From the NCBI GenBank assembly GCA_015057525.1, contig SVEE01000002.1:254767-318766 (forward strand): a DNA stretch of 64,000 nt. Reading direction: 5' to 3'. This document shows positions 44,264 through 52,042 of the stretch, piece after piece. The stretch is from Lachnospiraceae bacterium (GTDB lineage: Bacteria; Bacillota; Clostridia; Lachnospirales; Lachnospiraceae). The notes below the pieces were generated by a model, which had not been told where the DNA came from, made no database searches, and worked only from the letters and a program-made list of their open reading frames with translations. Positions within the stretch are counted from its first letter, which is position 1. Each line of letters begins with the position of its first letter. The position numbers and the translations under genes were made by a program.

Positions 44264-45199
44264 TTACATGTTCATCTGAGCTGCAACCTCTGCTGCGAAG
44301 TCCTCGTTCTTCTTCTCAAGACCTTCACCAGTCTCAAAACGAACGAAGCTCTTGATTGCAAGATTACATCCAGCAGCCTTAGCAACTGAAGCTACATACT
44401 GAGCAACAGACTCCTTGTTCTCTGCCTTAACATACTCCTGCTCAAGAAGACATACTTCCTTAAGCTCCTTAGCAAGACGTCCCTGTACCATCTTCTCGAT
44501 GATAGCGTCTGGCTTATTAGCATTCTTAGGATCATTCTTAGCCTGAGCAACAAGAATCTCAAGCTCATGAGCCTTATACTCCTCTGATACATCAGCAGTT
44601 GAAACATACTTTGGATTCATAGCTGCAACCTGCATTGCAACGTTCTTTAAGCACTCCTCAAGCTCAGCACCTGAACCATCAGTATCAGCCTCTACAAGAA
44701 CACCAATCTTACCACCAGCGTGGATATATGAAACTACTAAACCGTCAGTTGAAATCTTCTCAAATCTTCTGATGTTCATGTTCTCGCCGATCTTAGCGAT
44801 CATAGCTGCAAGCTTCTCACCTACAGTCATAGAAACATCAAGAGCCCACTTTTCTTCCTTAAGTGCCTCAACATCTGTTGCATTGCTGTTAACGATCTGA
44901 TCACAAACCTCTGCAACGAATGTCTGGAATACATCATTCTTTGCAACGAAGTCAGTTTCTGCATTAACCTCAACGATAGCTGCAGTCTTACCGTCATTAA
45001 TAACTGTTGTCATAACGATACCTTCTGCTGCAATTCTTCCAGCCTTCTTCTGTGCTGTAGCAAGTCCCTTCTCTCTAAGGAACTCCATAGCCTTATCGAA
45101 ATCGCCGTCTGTCTCTGCAAGAGCCTTCTTACAGTCCATCATACCAGCGCCTGAAATCTCTCTTAACTCTTTTACCATACTAGCTGTAATAGCTGCCAT
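44264..45199 (-). CDS. tsf: Translation elongation factor Ts
   Basis: Nucleotide exchange factor for EF-Tu. The 311 residues begin ITASMVKELREISGAGMMDCKKAL, with EANGD-type DFDKAMEFLREKG and then TDFVAKNDVFQTF, the EF-Tu contact region. AGGAGGATA precedes the ATG. It follows rpsB by 19 bases, the standard order. Confidence 0.97.
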   Translation of the reverse strand: MAAITASMVKELREISGAGMMDCKKALAETDGDFDKAMEFLREKGLATAQKKAGRIAAEGIVMTTVINDGKTAAIVEVNAETDFVAKNDVFQTFVAEVCDQIVNSNATDVEALKEEKWALDVSMTVGEKLAAMIAKIGENMNIRRFEKISTDGLVVSYIHAGGKIGVLVEADTDGSGAELEECLKNVAMQVAAMNPKYVSTADVSEEYKAHELEILVAQAKNDPKNANKPDAIIEKMVQGRLAKELKEVCLLEQEYVKAENKESVAQYVASVAKAAGCNLAIKSFVRFETGEGLEKKNEDFAAEVAAQMNM

Positions 45200-45218
45200 A
45201 ATAATATCCTCCTAATTA

Positions 45219-45962
45219 TTACTCTTCTACTGCCTCATCAGCTGCCATTGACTCAGCCTCTTCCTCAGTAGCAACATCTGCACCCTGATTAGCCTCGATA
45301 ACTGCGTCTGCCATCTTAGCAACAATAAGCTTAACTGCTCTGATTGCATCATCGTTACCTGGGATTACATAATCAAGTTCTTCTGGATCACAGTTTGTAT
45401 CAGCAATACCTACAAGTGGAATTCCAAGAGTATGTGCCTCCTGTACGCAGTTCTTCTCTTTACGAGGATCTACGATAAAAATCATATCAGGAATAGTCTT
45501 CATATCCTTGATACCGCCAAGGTTCTTCTGAAGCTTATCCATTTCCTTCTTAATCTCAATAACTTCCTTCTTTGGTAACACATCAAATGTACCATCTGCT
45601 TCCATAGCTTCGTACTTTCTAAGCTTGTCAATTCTAGTCTGAATAGTCTTGAAGTTTGTGAGCATACCACCTAACCATCTCTGGTTAACATAGTACATAC
45701 CACATCTCTCTGCCTCAGACTTGATTGAATCCTGAGCCTGCTTCTTAGTACCAACGAATAATACCTTACCACCTTCTGCAACACAATCATAGATTGCCTT
45801 GTAAGCCTCATCAACCTTACCTACAGACTTCTGTAAGTCGATGATGTAGATACCATTACGCTCAGTATAGATATACTCAGCCATCTTAGGGTTCCATCTT
45901 CTTGTCTGATGTCCGAAGTGAACACCTGCCTCGAGTAACTGTTTCATTGAAATAACGCTCAT
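45219..45962 (-). CDS. rpsB: 30S ribosomal protein S2
   Basis: S2 binds 16S rRNA late in 30S assembly. The 247 residues show [61 protein letters not shown] and [12 protein letters not shown], with an acidic tail. AGGAGG precedes the ATG. Its 100-base leader can fold (45989-46052), and the leader starts at a promoter embedded in the preceding terminator. Confidence 0.98.
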   Translation of the reverse strand: MSVISMKQLLEAGVHFGHQTRRWNPKMAEYIYTERNGIYIIDLQKSVGKVDEAYKAIYDCVAEGGKVLFVGTKKQAQDSIKSEAERCGMYYVNQRWLGGMLTNFKTIQTRIDKLRKYEAMEADGTFDVLPKKEVIEIKKEMDKLQKNLGGIKDMKTIPDMIFIVDPRKEKNCVQEAHTLGIPLVGIADTNCDPEELDYVIPGNDDAIRAVKLIVAKMADAVIEANQGADVATEEEAESMAADEAVEE

Positions 45963-45988
45963 AATATACCTCCTGGTTAATAACTTCT

Positions 45989-46052
45989 GTGAGTTTCTAA
46001 AATATTAATAGACACCATCGCGTTTATGGCACCAGTCTACTGATCCACTCAC
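45989..46052 (-). ncRNA. Structured leader of rpsB mRNA
   Basis: On the minus strand GTGAGT (46047-46052) pairs with ACTCAC (45989-45994). Inside, AGAC (46035-46038) pairs with GTCT (46010-46013), and GCCAT (46026-46030) pairs with ATGGT (46014-46018) around a 7-base loop. The structure is 27 bases upstream of the rpsB start. An S2-responsive autoregulatory leader is a reasonable guess, but I cannot match it to a described family. Confidence 0.4.
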
Positions 46053-46073
46053 ATGTTTTTTCACACGAAGTCG

Positions 46074-46102
46074 ATTATACCATAAAAAAAAAGTGCAATC
46101 AA
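46074..46102 (-). promoter_or_regulatory. Predicted rpsB-tsf promoter, -35 in terminator loop
   Basis: Minus-strand TTGATT (46097-46102) is the whole loop of the upstream terminator. It is followed by 17 bases and TATAAT (46074-46079). The transcript begins after the hairpin. Confidence 0.6.
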
Positions 46103-46111
46103 GCACTTTTT
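46084..46111 (-). terminator. Terminator at the end of the fla/che operon
   Basis: A nine-base stem (46088-46096 with 46103-46111) and long T run on the minus strand end the motility transcript 58 bases after the last gene. The loop supplies the -35 of rpsB. Confidence 0.85.
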
Positions 46112-46168
46112 CTTTATATTTGTACATTTTTATACATATATACACTATTAAAGGAATAATCCATAAAA

Positions 46169-46726
46169 TTAGTTCGCATCTTCTTTGATTAAGGCCTCAG
46201 CAATATCCTCATATGTCATGTCACTATTAAATGTATATGTGTTAATCTTTAGCTGAGTTGAATAACCATTTTGATTTAAATATGCATCAAAATCAGCCGC
46301 ATCATCAATTATGCCAACCTCCTGAAGAAGCTGCGCAATTTCGTATGAACTCATACCAGATACAACCTCAATAGTAGCTTCAACATACGAGCCATCAGGT
46401 GCAGATGTAGTTTCAGGTTCTTCTTCCTCTTGGGTTGTAACTTCACTTTCTGTAGAAGCACCTTCTGTTATTTCATTTTCTGATGACATATCTTCTGTTA
46501 TCGTCTCTGTTGTTTCTGGTAATTTCTCTGTCTCATCATTTGATTCTTCTGAAGTTGTTGGAAGAGGTTCCTTTTCTTCCATAACCATTCCAAGTTTTTC
46601 AGCTTTTTTTATAATTTCTTCATCTGTAAGTTTATATCCACCAGATAGCATATAAGCAACTAGCATAATAAGAGTCGCAAATACTGTTCCGGCACCTAAA
46701 CCTCTTAAAAAATACTTTAACTTCAT
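46169..46726 (-). CDS. Membrane-anchored MltG/YceG-like protein lacking the catalytic core
   Basis: The 185 residues comprise a membrane helix (about 12-30), a Glu/Thr-rich linker (about 50-112) and a C-terminal LysM-like module (VSGMSSYEIAQLLQEVGIIDDAADFDAYLNQNG ... INTYTFNSDMTYEDIAEAL). That module resembles the substrate-binding region that precedes the transglycosylase domain of MltG, but the catalytic part is absent. Start ATG overlaps the DUF6115 gene by one base (TAATG). It is the last gene of the fla/che transcript. Confidence 0.75.
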   Translation of the reverse strand: MKLKYFLRGLGAGTVFATLIMLVAYMLSGGYKLTDEEIIKKAEKLGMVMEEKEPLPTTSEESNDETEKLPETTETITEDMSSENEITEGASTESEVTTQEEEEPETTSAPDGSYVEATIEVVSGMSSYEIAQLLQEVGIIDDAADFDAYLNQNGYSTQLKINTYTFNSDMTYEDIAEALIKEDAN

Positions 46727-47382
46727 TATTTCGACTCTCCTTGATATAAATCTACTACAAGTTTAACTTCTCCTACACCTAAACCTAAGTGTTTTGCAAT
46801 TTCTAGAATGCTTAAACCTGACTTGTGCATTTCAAGAATAATATCTTTGTTACCATCTACAGGTTCAACATCCTCTTCTTTACTTTCTTCAATGCTTTCA
46901 TCAATTTCTTTTATTTCTTCTTCAAAAATCTTTTCTTCCTGAGATTCAGGCTGAATAAGATTATTCTCATTGATAAATCTCTCAACATCCTTACGATAGT
47001 CATCTACCATAGTAGCAATCGTCATAATTTCCTTGTGTTTATCCGACAACATACTGTAGAGAAACATAACTTCATTGTGATTTCTCTCTATTTCCTCGTT
47101 AACTGTAACTGCATAATCACCTAATGCCAATGTTTTCTGATTAACTATCTCCGAAAGTTTTGCTTCAATATCCGATAATTTGCCATCTACATTTTCATCC
47201 ATGTAATCACTGATAAGACCACTTATCTTCTCTTTTTGTTCCTCGGTCAATTCACTTGGAATTTTAATTACATCACCTTCACCTTCTTCAGAGTCCTTTT
47301 CAGTTAACTTCTCCGAAAAAGCGTAGCTTAGAAAAATAAATATTATTCCTACTATTACTAGAACTATTACTGCTCCTGACAT
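46726..47382 (-). CDS. DUF6115-like membrane protein
   Basis: The 218-residue protein has one N-terminal membrane segment (about 4-22), a long Glu/Lys-rich likely coiled-coil region (30-180) and a small C-terminal helix-turn-helix-like motif (MHKSGLSILEIAKHLGLGVGEVKLVVDLY). This matches DUF6115 as I recall it, a family of unknown function often near flagellar genes in Lachnospiraceae. The stop overlaps the next gene's start. A role in envelope organisation is a guess only. Confidence 0.78.
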   Translation of the reverse strand: MSGAVIVLVIVGIIFIFLSYAFSEKLTEKDSEEGEGDVIKIPSELTEEQKEKISGLISDYMDENVDGKLSDIEAKLSEIVNQKTLALGDYAVTVNEEIERNHNEVMFLYSMLSDKHKEIMTIATMVDDYRKDVERFINENNLIQPESQEEKIFEEEIKEIDESIEESKEEDVEPVDGNKDIILEMHKSGLSILEIAKHLGLGVGEVKLVVDLYQGESK

Positions 47383-47400
47383 GTTATTCTCCTATCGTAA

Positions 47401-47709
47401 TTATATTTTTATATCAAAATTAACTCTATTTATAGTTTGTTCTTTGGCAGATTCAGAATTGCCAGAGTCTTTTTTCTTTTTGTTTGTATAAAGATTCTCG
47501 TACTTATTTCGCCCCTCTTCTTTTGCATCATGTCTTTGCTCATAAAAAACGGCCTCATCCTTATTAACCACGGACTCTCTAATCTGTCGCTGTTCTTCCT
47601 TTACCTGATGCACCGCATTTTGATTATGCAAAAAACCTTGAGCTTCTGTATTATGTTGTATTGCTGCAGCCGGTGTAGATACCTGAGCCGCGATAATAGG
47701 TTGAATCAT
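47401..47709 (-). CDS. Small hydrophilic protein of the fla operon, unknown function
   Basis: The 102-residue protein is Gln/Asn/Lys/Glu-rich with no signal peptide, membrane segment or Cys (MIQPIIAAQVSTPAAAIQH at the start, VNFDIKI at the end). I do not recognise it. It lies between fapA and the DUF6115 gene in the same orientation, preceded by AAGGATG. The location suggests a motility-linked protein. Support is moderate as codon use is consistent. Confidence 0.7.
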   Translation of the reverse strand: MIQPIIAAQVSTPAAAIQHNTEAQGFLHNQNAVHQVKEEQRQIRESVVNKDEAVFYEQRHDAKEEGRNKYENLYTNKKKKDSGNSESAKEQTINRVNFDIKI

Positions 47710-47745
47710 AATATCATCCTTTCTTAATATAAAACATAGCTAGGT

Positions 47746-49350
47746 TTAAAAGGTTGTTGTACGTATTTCTCCGCCATCAATCTTATAAATACAATGGTAA
47801 TCCTTATCCTTTACAATATAGGTGCTTGCTGCTATGAAAATAGTCACACCCCTATATGTATTGCCATATACCTTAATGTTACCTCTTTTTCCTTCTTCAA
47901 GCAAAAGTTTAATTTCCTGAAGACGACCAAACTTCTCAGTCTTAACAGTATTAAGCTCATCAAGCCTTTGATTATATCCCTTAATTTGCTTAATGTTTTC
48001 CGGTGAAAGTTTCATACCATTCTTTACTTTACCTTTATATACATTGAGATATGATGAAACTTCCTCTATTTCTTCATTAAGCGCTGATGTCTCTCCAACA
48101 AGAACCTTCATCTCATCATACAATTCTGGTTTTACCCCAACCTTTATTACAGTTTGAGTCTCCATCTTATTTCCAATAGAATTAACCTCTATGCTAGTAT
48201 TACATATTATTTCACCACCAACAATGAAGCCTTTTCTACTACTTACTACAATTTTACCGCCTGCATTAATATTACTATGCAATATGGAACCGGCTAAAAC
48301 ATCACCCTTGGCATCTGCTTTTGCACTTTCAAAAAATTGTGCACAAATATCTCCACCAGCAATAAGCTCGCCCTTTCCCATACCTTGGACGCCTCTTTTG
48401 ATAACGATATTTCCACCAGCAATAAGTGTGGCACCTTCTACAACACCATTTACCTGAATATCGCCTTTGGCCTTAACTGTAAAGCCTGTTTTAACAGTTC
48501 CTGCGACAACAACACTTCCCTCGTAATCTATATCTCCTGTGGAGGCATCTACATCTGCCGCAACATTATATGTGTCGGCAACAAAAACTGTATCATCTGT
48601 AAATGTTACATTACCATTTACATCACTTGTTAACACTGTTTTATCTTCAGAAATAACTATATTTCGACCATATTTTAGATGTTTAACCTTAGGTGAATTT
48701 GTAGGTACATTCTCACCAAAGATATTGGTTCCGTTAACACCTGGTACATGTGGAGTAAGCTTAGCTAATATATCCCCTTTAGCTACAGGAGAAAAAAGAT
48801 TGAGTTCATGGAAATCTACGCTTCCATCCTCTAACATCTTAGGTTTAGCAAGCGGTTTTGTGTCAAAGAAATACTCTATCTGTGTATCTTTAGCAAGTAT
48901 AGGTTTAGTACCTCTAGCTACTGGTATATTAAGACAATATTGTCTTGCAGTCATAAACACATCTATAATATTCTCCGCAATACCGTATGATATACTCTCA
49001 CGTTCAAGTTCGGCTAATATTTCTTTTTTTGTCATTAACTTGCCACCTGAAGACGGTGGATAAAATCTCATGTATGCAACCATTTTATCCGGCGAAACTG
49101 TTACTGTTACACTTTCATTGTATGGTTCAATTTTTATTCCCGTTAAACGAACTTGAACAGGCTTATCCTTTAAATTGGATAAAGCCTGTTTAACAGCGTC
49201 GATTGAATAATTTGCACATCCCTTTAATGCAATAAAATCTATGATTTCTTTTATCTCAAGTGTTTTGCCATCACTAAAAGGAGGAAACAAATCCAGATAT
49301 GTGCCATCATCTTTTATTGAAAGTCTAAAAAAAGAATTTTTATATTTCAT
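47746..49350 (-). CDS. fapA: FapA-family (DUF342) polymer-forming protein
   Basis: The 534 residues match DUF342/FapA: an N-terminal alpha/beta part, a right-handed beta-helix-like central region (about 200-380; KGDIQVNGVVEGATLIAGGNIVIKRGVQGMGKGELIAGG) and a C-terminal coiled-coil with a small domain (ETSALNEEIEEVSSYLNVYK). Its role is not settled, and it is commonly found next to sigma-28 genes in Firmicutes. It follows sigma-28 directly by 14 bases. Confidence 0.88.
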   Translation of the reverse strand: MKYKNSFFRLSIKDDGTYLDLFPPFSDGKTLEIKEIIDFIALKGCANYSIDAVKQALSNLKDKPVQVRLTGIKIEPYNESVTVTVSPDKMVAYMRFYPPSSGGKLMTKKEILAELERESISYGIAENIIDVFMTARQYCLNIPVARGTKPILAKDTQIEYFFDTKPLAKPKMLEDGSVDFHELNLFSPVAKGDILAKLTPHVPGVNGTNIFGENVPTNSPKVKHLKYGRNIVISEDKTVLTSDVNGNVTFTDDTVFVADTYNVAADVDASTGDIDYEGSVVVAGTVKTGFTVKAKGDIQVNGVVEGATLIAGGNIVIKRGVQGMGKGELIAGGDICAQFFESAKADAKGDVLAGSILHSNINAGGKIVVSSRKGFIVGGEIICNTSIEVNSIGNKMETQTVIKVGVKPELYDEMKVLVGETSALNEEIEEVSSYLNVYKGKVKNGMKLSPENIKQIKGYNQRLDELNTVKTEKFGRLQEIKLLLEEGKRGNIKVYGNTYRGVTIFIAASTYIVKDKDYHCIYKIDGGEIRTTTF

Positions 49351-49364
49351 TAATGCACACCCCT

Positions 49365-50132
49365 TTACCCCATTAATAATTCAAAACTATCTCCTAAAAA
49401 CGTTTTCATTTTCTTCAAAGCTTTTGAATGCAACTGAGAAACTCTGGATTCAGAAACATCCATAACCTTGCTTATTTCCTTTAATGTTAATTCTTCATAA
49501 TAATATAATAAAACTACTTTTCTTTCTTTTTCGGATAAAGACTCCATTGCACGAATCAAGCTATCTTTAACCTCTTTTTCCATAGCCACATTTTCCGGCT
49601 CAATCTTCATATATGTAGGATGATTTGAAGTCTTCACTTCATTTCCCTGCTCCATAAAATCCTCTAATGAAGAAATATTTGTTACATTAGTTTGACCAAC
49701 CCAGTTAACGTATTCCTCTTCAGATATACCAAGTTCTTTCGCTATATCATCATCAGAATAATTTGGACCAACTTCTGTTTCCAGTTTTCTGATAGCTGCA
49801 TCTATAGATTTCTGCTTTTGTCTTACAGATCTTGGTATCCAGTCCATTTTTCTAATTTGGTCCAATATAGAACCACGAATTCTTAAGCTGGCATAGGTTT
49901 CGAATTTAATGCCTTTGCCATAATCAAACTTATCTATGGCATCAATTAATCCAAATATTCCATAGCTAACCAAATCATCATATTCCACATTAGAACCTAA
50001 ATACATACTGAGTCTGCCAGCAACTACTTTAACAAGTGGCACATATTCTATTATAATTTGTTCACGTATTGCACTTGACTTTTTATGAGTATACTCAATC
50101 CAAAGTCTTTCTTTATTGTCTAATATTGCCAT
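49365..50132 (-). CDS. fliA: RNA polymerase sigma-28 (FliA/SigD)
   Basis: Directs transcription of late flagellar, chemotaxis and autolysin genes. The 255 residues show region 2 (DLVSYGIFGLIDAIDKFDYGKGIKFETYASLRIRGSILDQIRKMDW) and region 4 (LTLKEISKVMDVSESRVSQLHSKALKKM). AAGGGG precedes the ATG. It lies between the 91-residue membrane protein and fapA in the fla/che operon. An anti-sigma factor (FlgM) is not in this window. Confidence 0.96.
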   Translation of the reverse strand: MAILDNKERLWIEYTHKKSSAIREQIIIEYVPLVKVVAGRLSMYLGSNVEYDDLVSYGIFGLIDAIDKFDYGKGIKFETYASLRIRGSILDQIRKMDWIPRSVRQKQKSIDAAIRKLETEVGPNYSDDDIAKELGISEEEYVNWVGQTNVTNISSLEDFMEQGNEVKTSNHPTYMKIEPENVAMEKEVKDSLIRAMESLSEKERKVVLLYYYEELTLKEISKVMDVSESRVSQLHSKALKKMKTFLGDSFELLMG

Positions 50133-50171
50133 GTAATAGTTACACCCCTTTGTATATTACACTACTGTCAA

Positions 50172-50447
50172 TTAATTGCTACCATCCTCCGATGCCTCAT
50201 CCTGATTATCAGAATTCTCTTCATCATCAGTGTCTACTTCGGTAGGTTTACCTTCCATATTTTTTATTTTACATATGAGCTTTATAGCTACTGTCGAAAT
50301 TATATAAAATACAATTATTACTATCAATAAAATGATAAGCGACTTAAGAAGCTCCCTCTCATACTTCATGTTTAAAATCCACGTTATTAAGGATGCGAGC
50401 AAGACCACAAATGCTCTTGCATTCTTGCACTTTTCTTTAAAGTCCAC
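50172..50447 (-). CDS. Small membrane protein of the fla/che operon
   Basis: The 91-residue protein has two hydrophobic segments (about 10-27 and 32-58) and an acidic, Asp/Glu-rich tail (VDTDDEENSDNQDEASEDGSN). I do not recognise a family. It follows cheD by 18 bases and precedes sigma-28. Conserved position suggests an envelope role in motility. The start is ATG 50447. Confidence 0.72.
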   Translation of the reverse strand: MDFKEKCKNARAFVVLLASLITWILNMKYERELLKSLIILLIVIIVFYIISTVAIKLICKIKNMEGKPTEVDTDDEENSDNQDEASEDGSN

Positions 50448-50465
50448 GTCGTAAAACCTCTAATC

Positions 50466-50951
50466 TTAAATTATATTCTTCTGTTTTCCTGCTTTAATCA
50501 CTGTTAATTCTGTAGTCTCTGGATCAAATATAATCGTTCTTCCATAATTAAGACCAACATCCTCTGAAACAATTTTTATATTAACAGATTTAAGGATATT
50601 TCTTACAGCATCAACATTTTTATCGCCTATGCTGCCAAGCTCTGAATTCGATGCAAAATTGAACATTCTGGCACCACCAGCTATTTTCGCCTTTAACGAC
50701 GACTTATTAATTCCCTTTTTTTCAAGGGCTTCAATCAAAAGTTTAATTCCCGAGTCAGCAAATTTCATTTTATTTTGATTATTATTTATTTTTGTGCTGT
50801 CAGGAAGCATAACATGAACCAAGCCTGCAACCTTGGCTTTAGCATCATATAAAACTACGCCTACACAAGACCCAAGACCTATGGTGGTTATCTTATCAGG
50901 CGCATTGCAAATATTCATATCAGCAATCCCGACTCTGATAGTCTCACTCAT
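50466..50951 (-). CDS. cheD: Chemoreceptor glutamine deamidase CheD
   Basis: CheD deamidates receptor glutamines and also binds CheC to control CheY-P phosphatase activity. The 161 residues show the catalytic Cys in GLGSCVGVVLYD, the His in LVHVMLPDS and the GGARMF motif. ATG 50951 sits 5-6 bases after GGAGG and overlaps the cheC stop by 8 bases. The cheC-cheD pair supports their functional link. Confidence 0.95.
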   Translation of the reverse strand: MSETIRVGIADMNICNAPDKITTIGLGSCVGVVLYDAKAKVAGLVHVMLPDSTKINNNQNKMKFADSGIKLLIEALEKKGINKSSLKAKIAGGARMFNFASNSELGSIGDKNVDAVRNILKSVNIKIVSEDVGLNYGRTIIFDPETTELTVIKAGKQKNII

Positions 50952-51564
50952 CAATACCTCCAATTCCCAATTTGTTAAGAAGGGTATCGAAAGAATGTAC
51001 CTCGGATACTAACATTATGTATCCGTTTATTTCCTTATCTCCGGTCTTAAATTGTGAATTAATCAAAAGTGCTTTGTCACTAACTTTACCAAATTCAATA
51101 CATGGCACACTAAGAATTGAAGCTGCCATATCTATGCATATTTCAGGCTGAGATGATCTAATCTTCATACCCGACAATGTTTCGAGGGAAGCCACATAAG
51201 AACCAATAATAATATTGGCTATTTCTTTCACTGCGGATAGTCCCATTTCTGAATGCCACTCAATATCATAATTAAGTAATACTTTTACAAGATGTTCTGC
51301 ATCCTCCATGCCAACAACAAACAAAAGCATAGCATTCATGTCACCGGTAACCGTACTCAAAACACCAACAACTGTAGCGTCTGGGCCACCAAGAATACCT
51401 TCCAATGAATTAAAATCATACAAAGCAACCTGCGGTGGGCTCATTGTCATCTCTGAATTTAAAAGTACAGAAAGAGATGTAGCTGCATTTCCAGCTCCTA
51501 TATTACCTAGCTCAGTAAGAGCGTTATGTACTTGTGCAGATAAATTACTCGATTTCTGTTCCAT
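50944..51564 (-). CDS. cheC: CheY-P phosphatase CheC
   Basis: CheC dephosphorylates CheY-P with help from CheD. The 206 residues carry two phosphatase motifs of the CheC/FliY type (LTELGNIGAGNAATSL and VKEIANIIIGSYVASL). Both the catalytic Glu and Asn are present in the first motif and a comparable pair in the second. It overlaps cheD by 8 bases and follows cheW, a standard clostridial order. Confidence 0.95.
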   Translation of the reverse strand: MEQKSSNLSAQVHNALTELGNIGAGNAATSLSVLLNSEMTMSPPQVALYDFNSLEGILGGPDATVVGVLSTVTGDMNAMLLFVVGMEDAEHLVKVLLNYDIEWHSEMGLSAVKEIANIIIGSYVASLETLSGMKIRSSQPEICIDMAASILSVPCIEFGKVSDKALLINSQFKTGDKEINGYIMLVSEVHSFDTLLNKLGIGGIDE

Positions 51565-51573
51565 AGGACACCT

Positions 51574-52029
51574 CTAAAATTCACTGTCAATATCTGATAT
51601 CAATGCACCTACATTAAGGAGTGATATAAGTGTGTCATTATACTTGCCAACTCCTAAAAGGAATGCTCTTGTTTCACTGTCATCAGTTGCAATTTTCTCA
51701 ATAGAATCATCAGCAAGAGTTATTACTTCTCTAACCTCATCAACTAATACACCTATTTTGTTTCCGTCAACCTTAAGAATGAGTATTCTACAAGCACCTG
51801 TGTTTTCTTTGTCAGGTAACTCGAACTTCTTTCTCATACTCATAACTGGAATAATTTCACCACGAAGATTGATTACACCTAAAAAATAATGTTGTGTATG
51901 AGGAACTCTTGTAATAGGCTGCAATCTGACAATATTATCGATGTACGATATATCTATACCATACTGTTCACTATCAAATCTAAGATTAATATACTGTTTT
52001 ACATCACTGTTTGCTACATTTGCATCCAT
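51574..52029 (-). CDS. cheW: Chemotaxis adaptor protein CheW
   Basis: Couples CheA to chemoreceptors. The 151 residues match the CheW beta-barrel (YGIDISYIDNIVRLQPITRVPHTQHYFLGVINLRGEIIPV; IGVLVDEVREVITL). It follows cheA after 13 bases and is followed by cheC. Confidence 0.96.
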   Translation of the reverse strand: MDANVANSDVKQYINLRFDSEQYGIDISYIDNIVRLQPITRVPHTQHYFLGVINLRGEIIPVMSMRKKFELPDKENTGACRILILKVDGNKIGVLVDEVREVITLADDSIEKIATDDSETRAFLLGVGKYNDTLISLLNVGALISDIDSEF

Positions 52030-52042
52030 ACTTACACCTCCA

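Noticed and set aside
48539-49063. A 174-codon plus-strand reading frame antisense to fapA
   Set aside because: It lies wholly inside fapA and reads as repetitive Ser/Ile-rich sequence, typical of a shadow.
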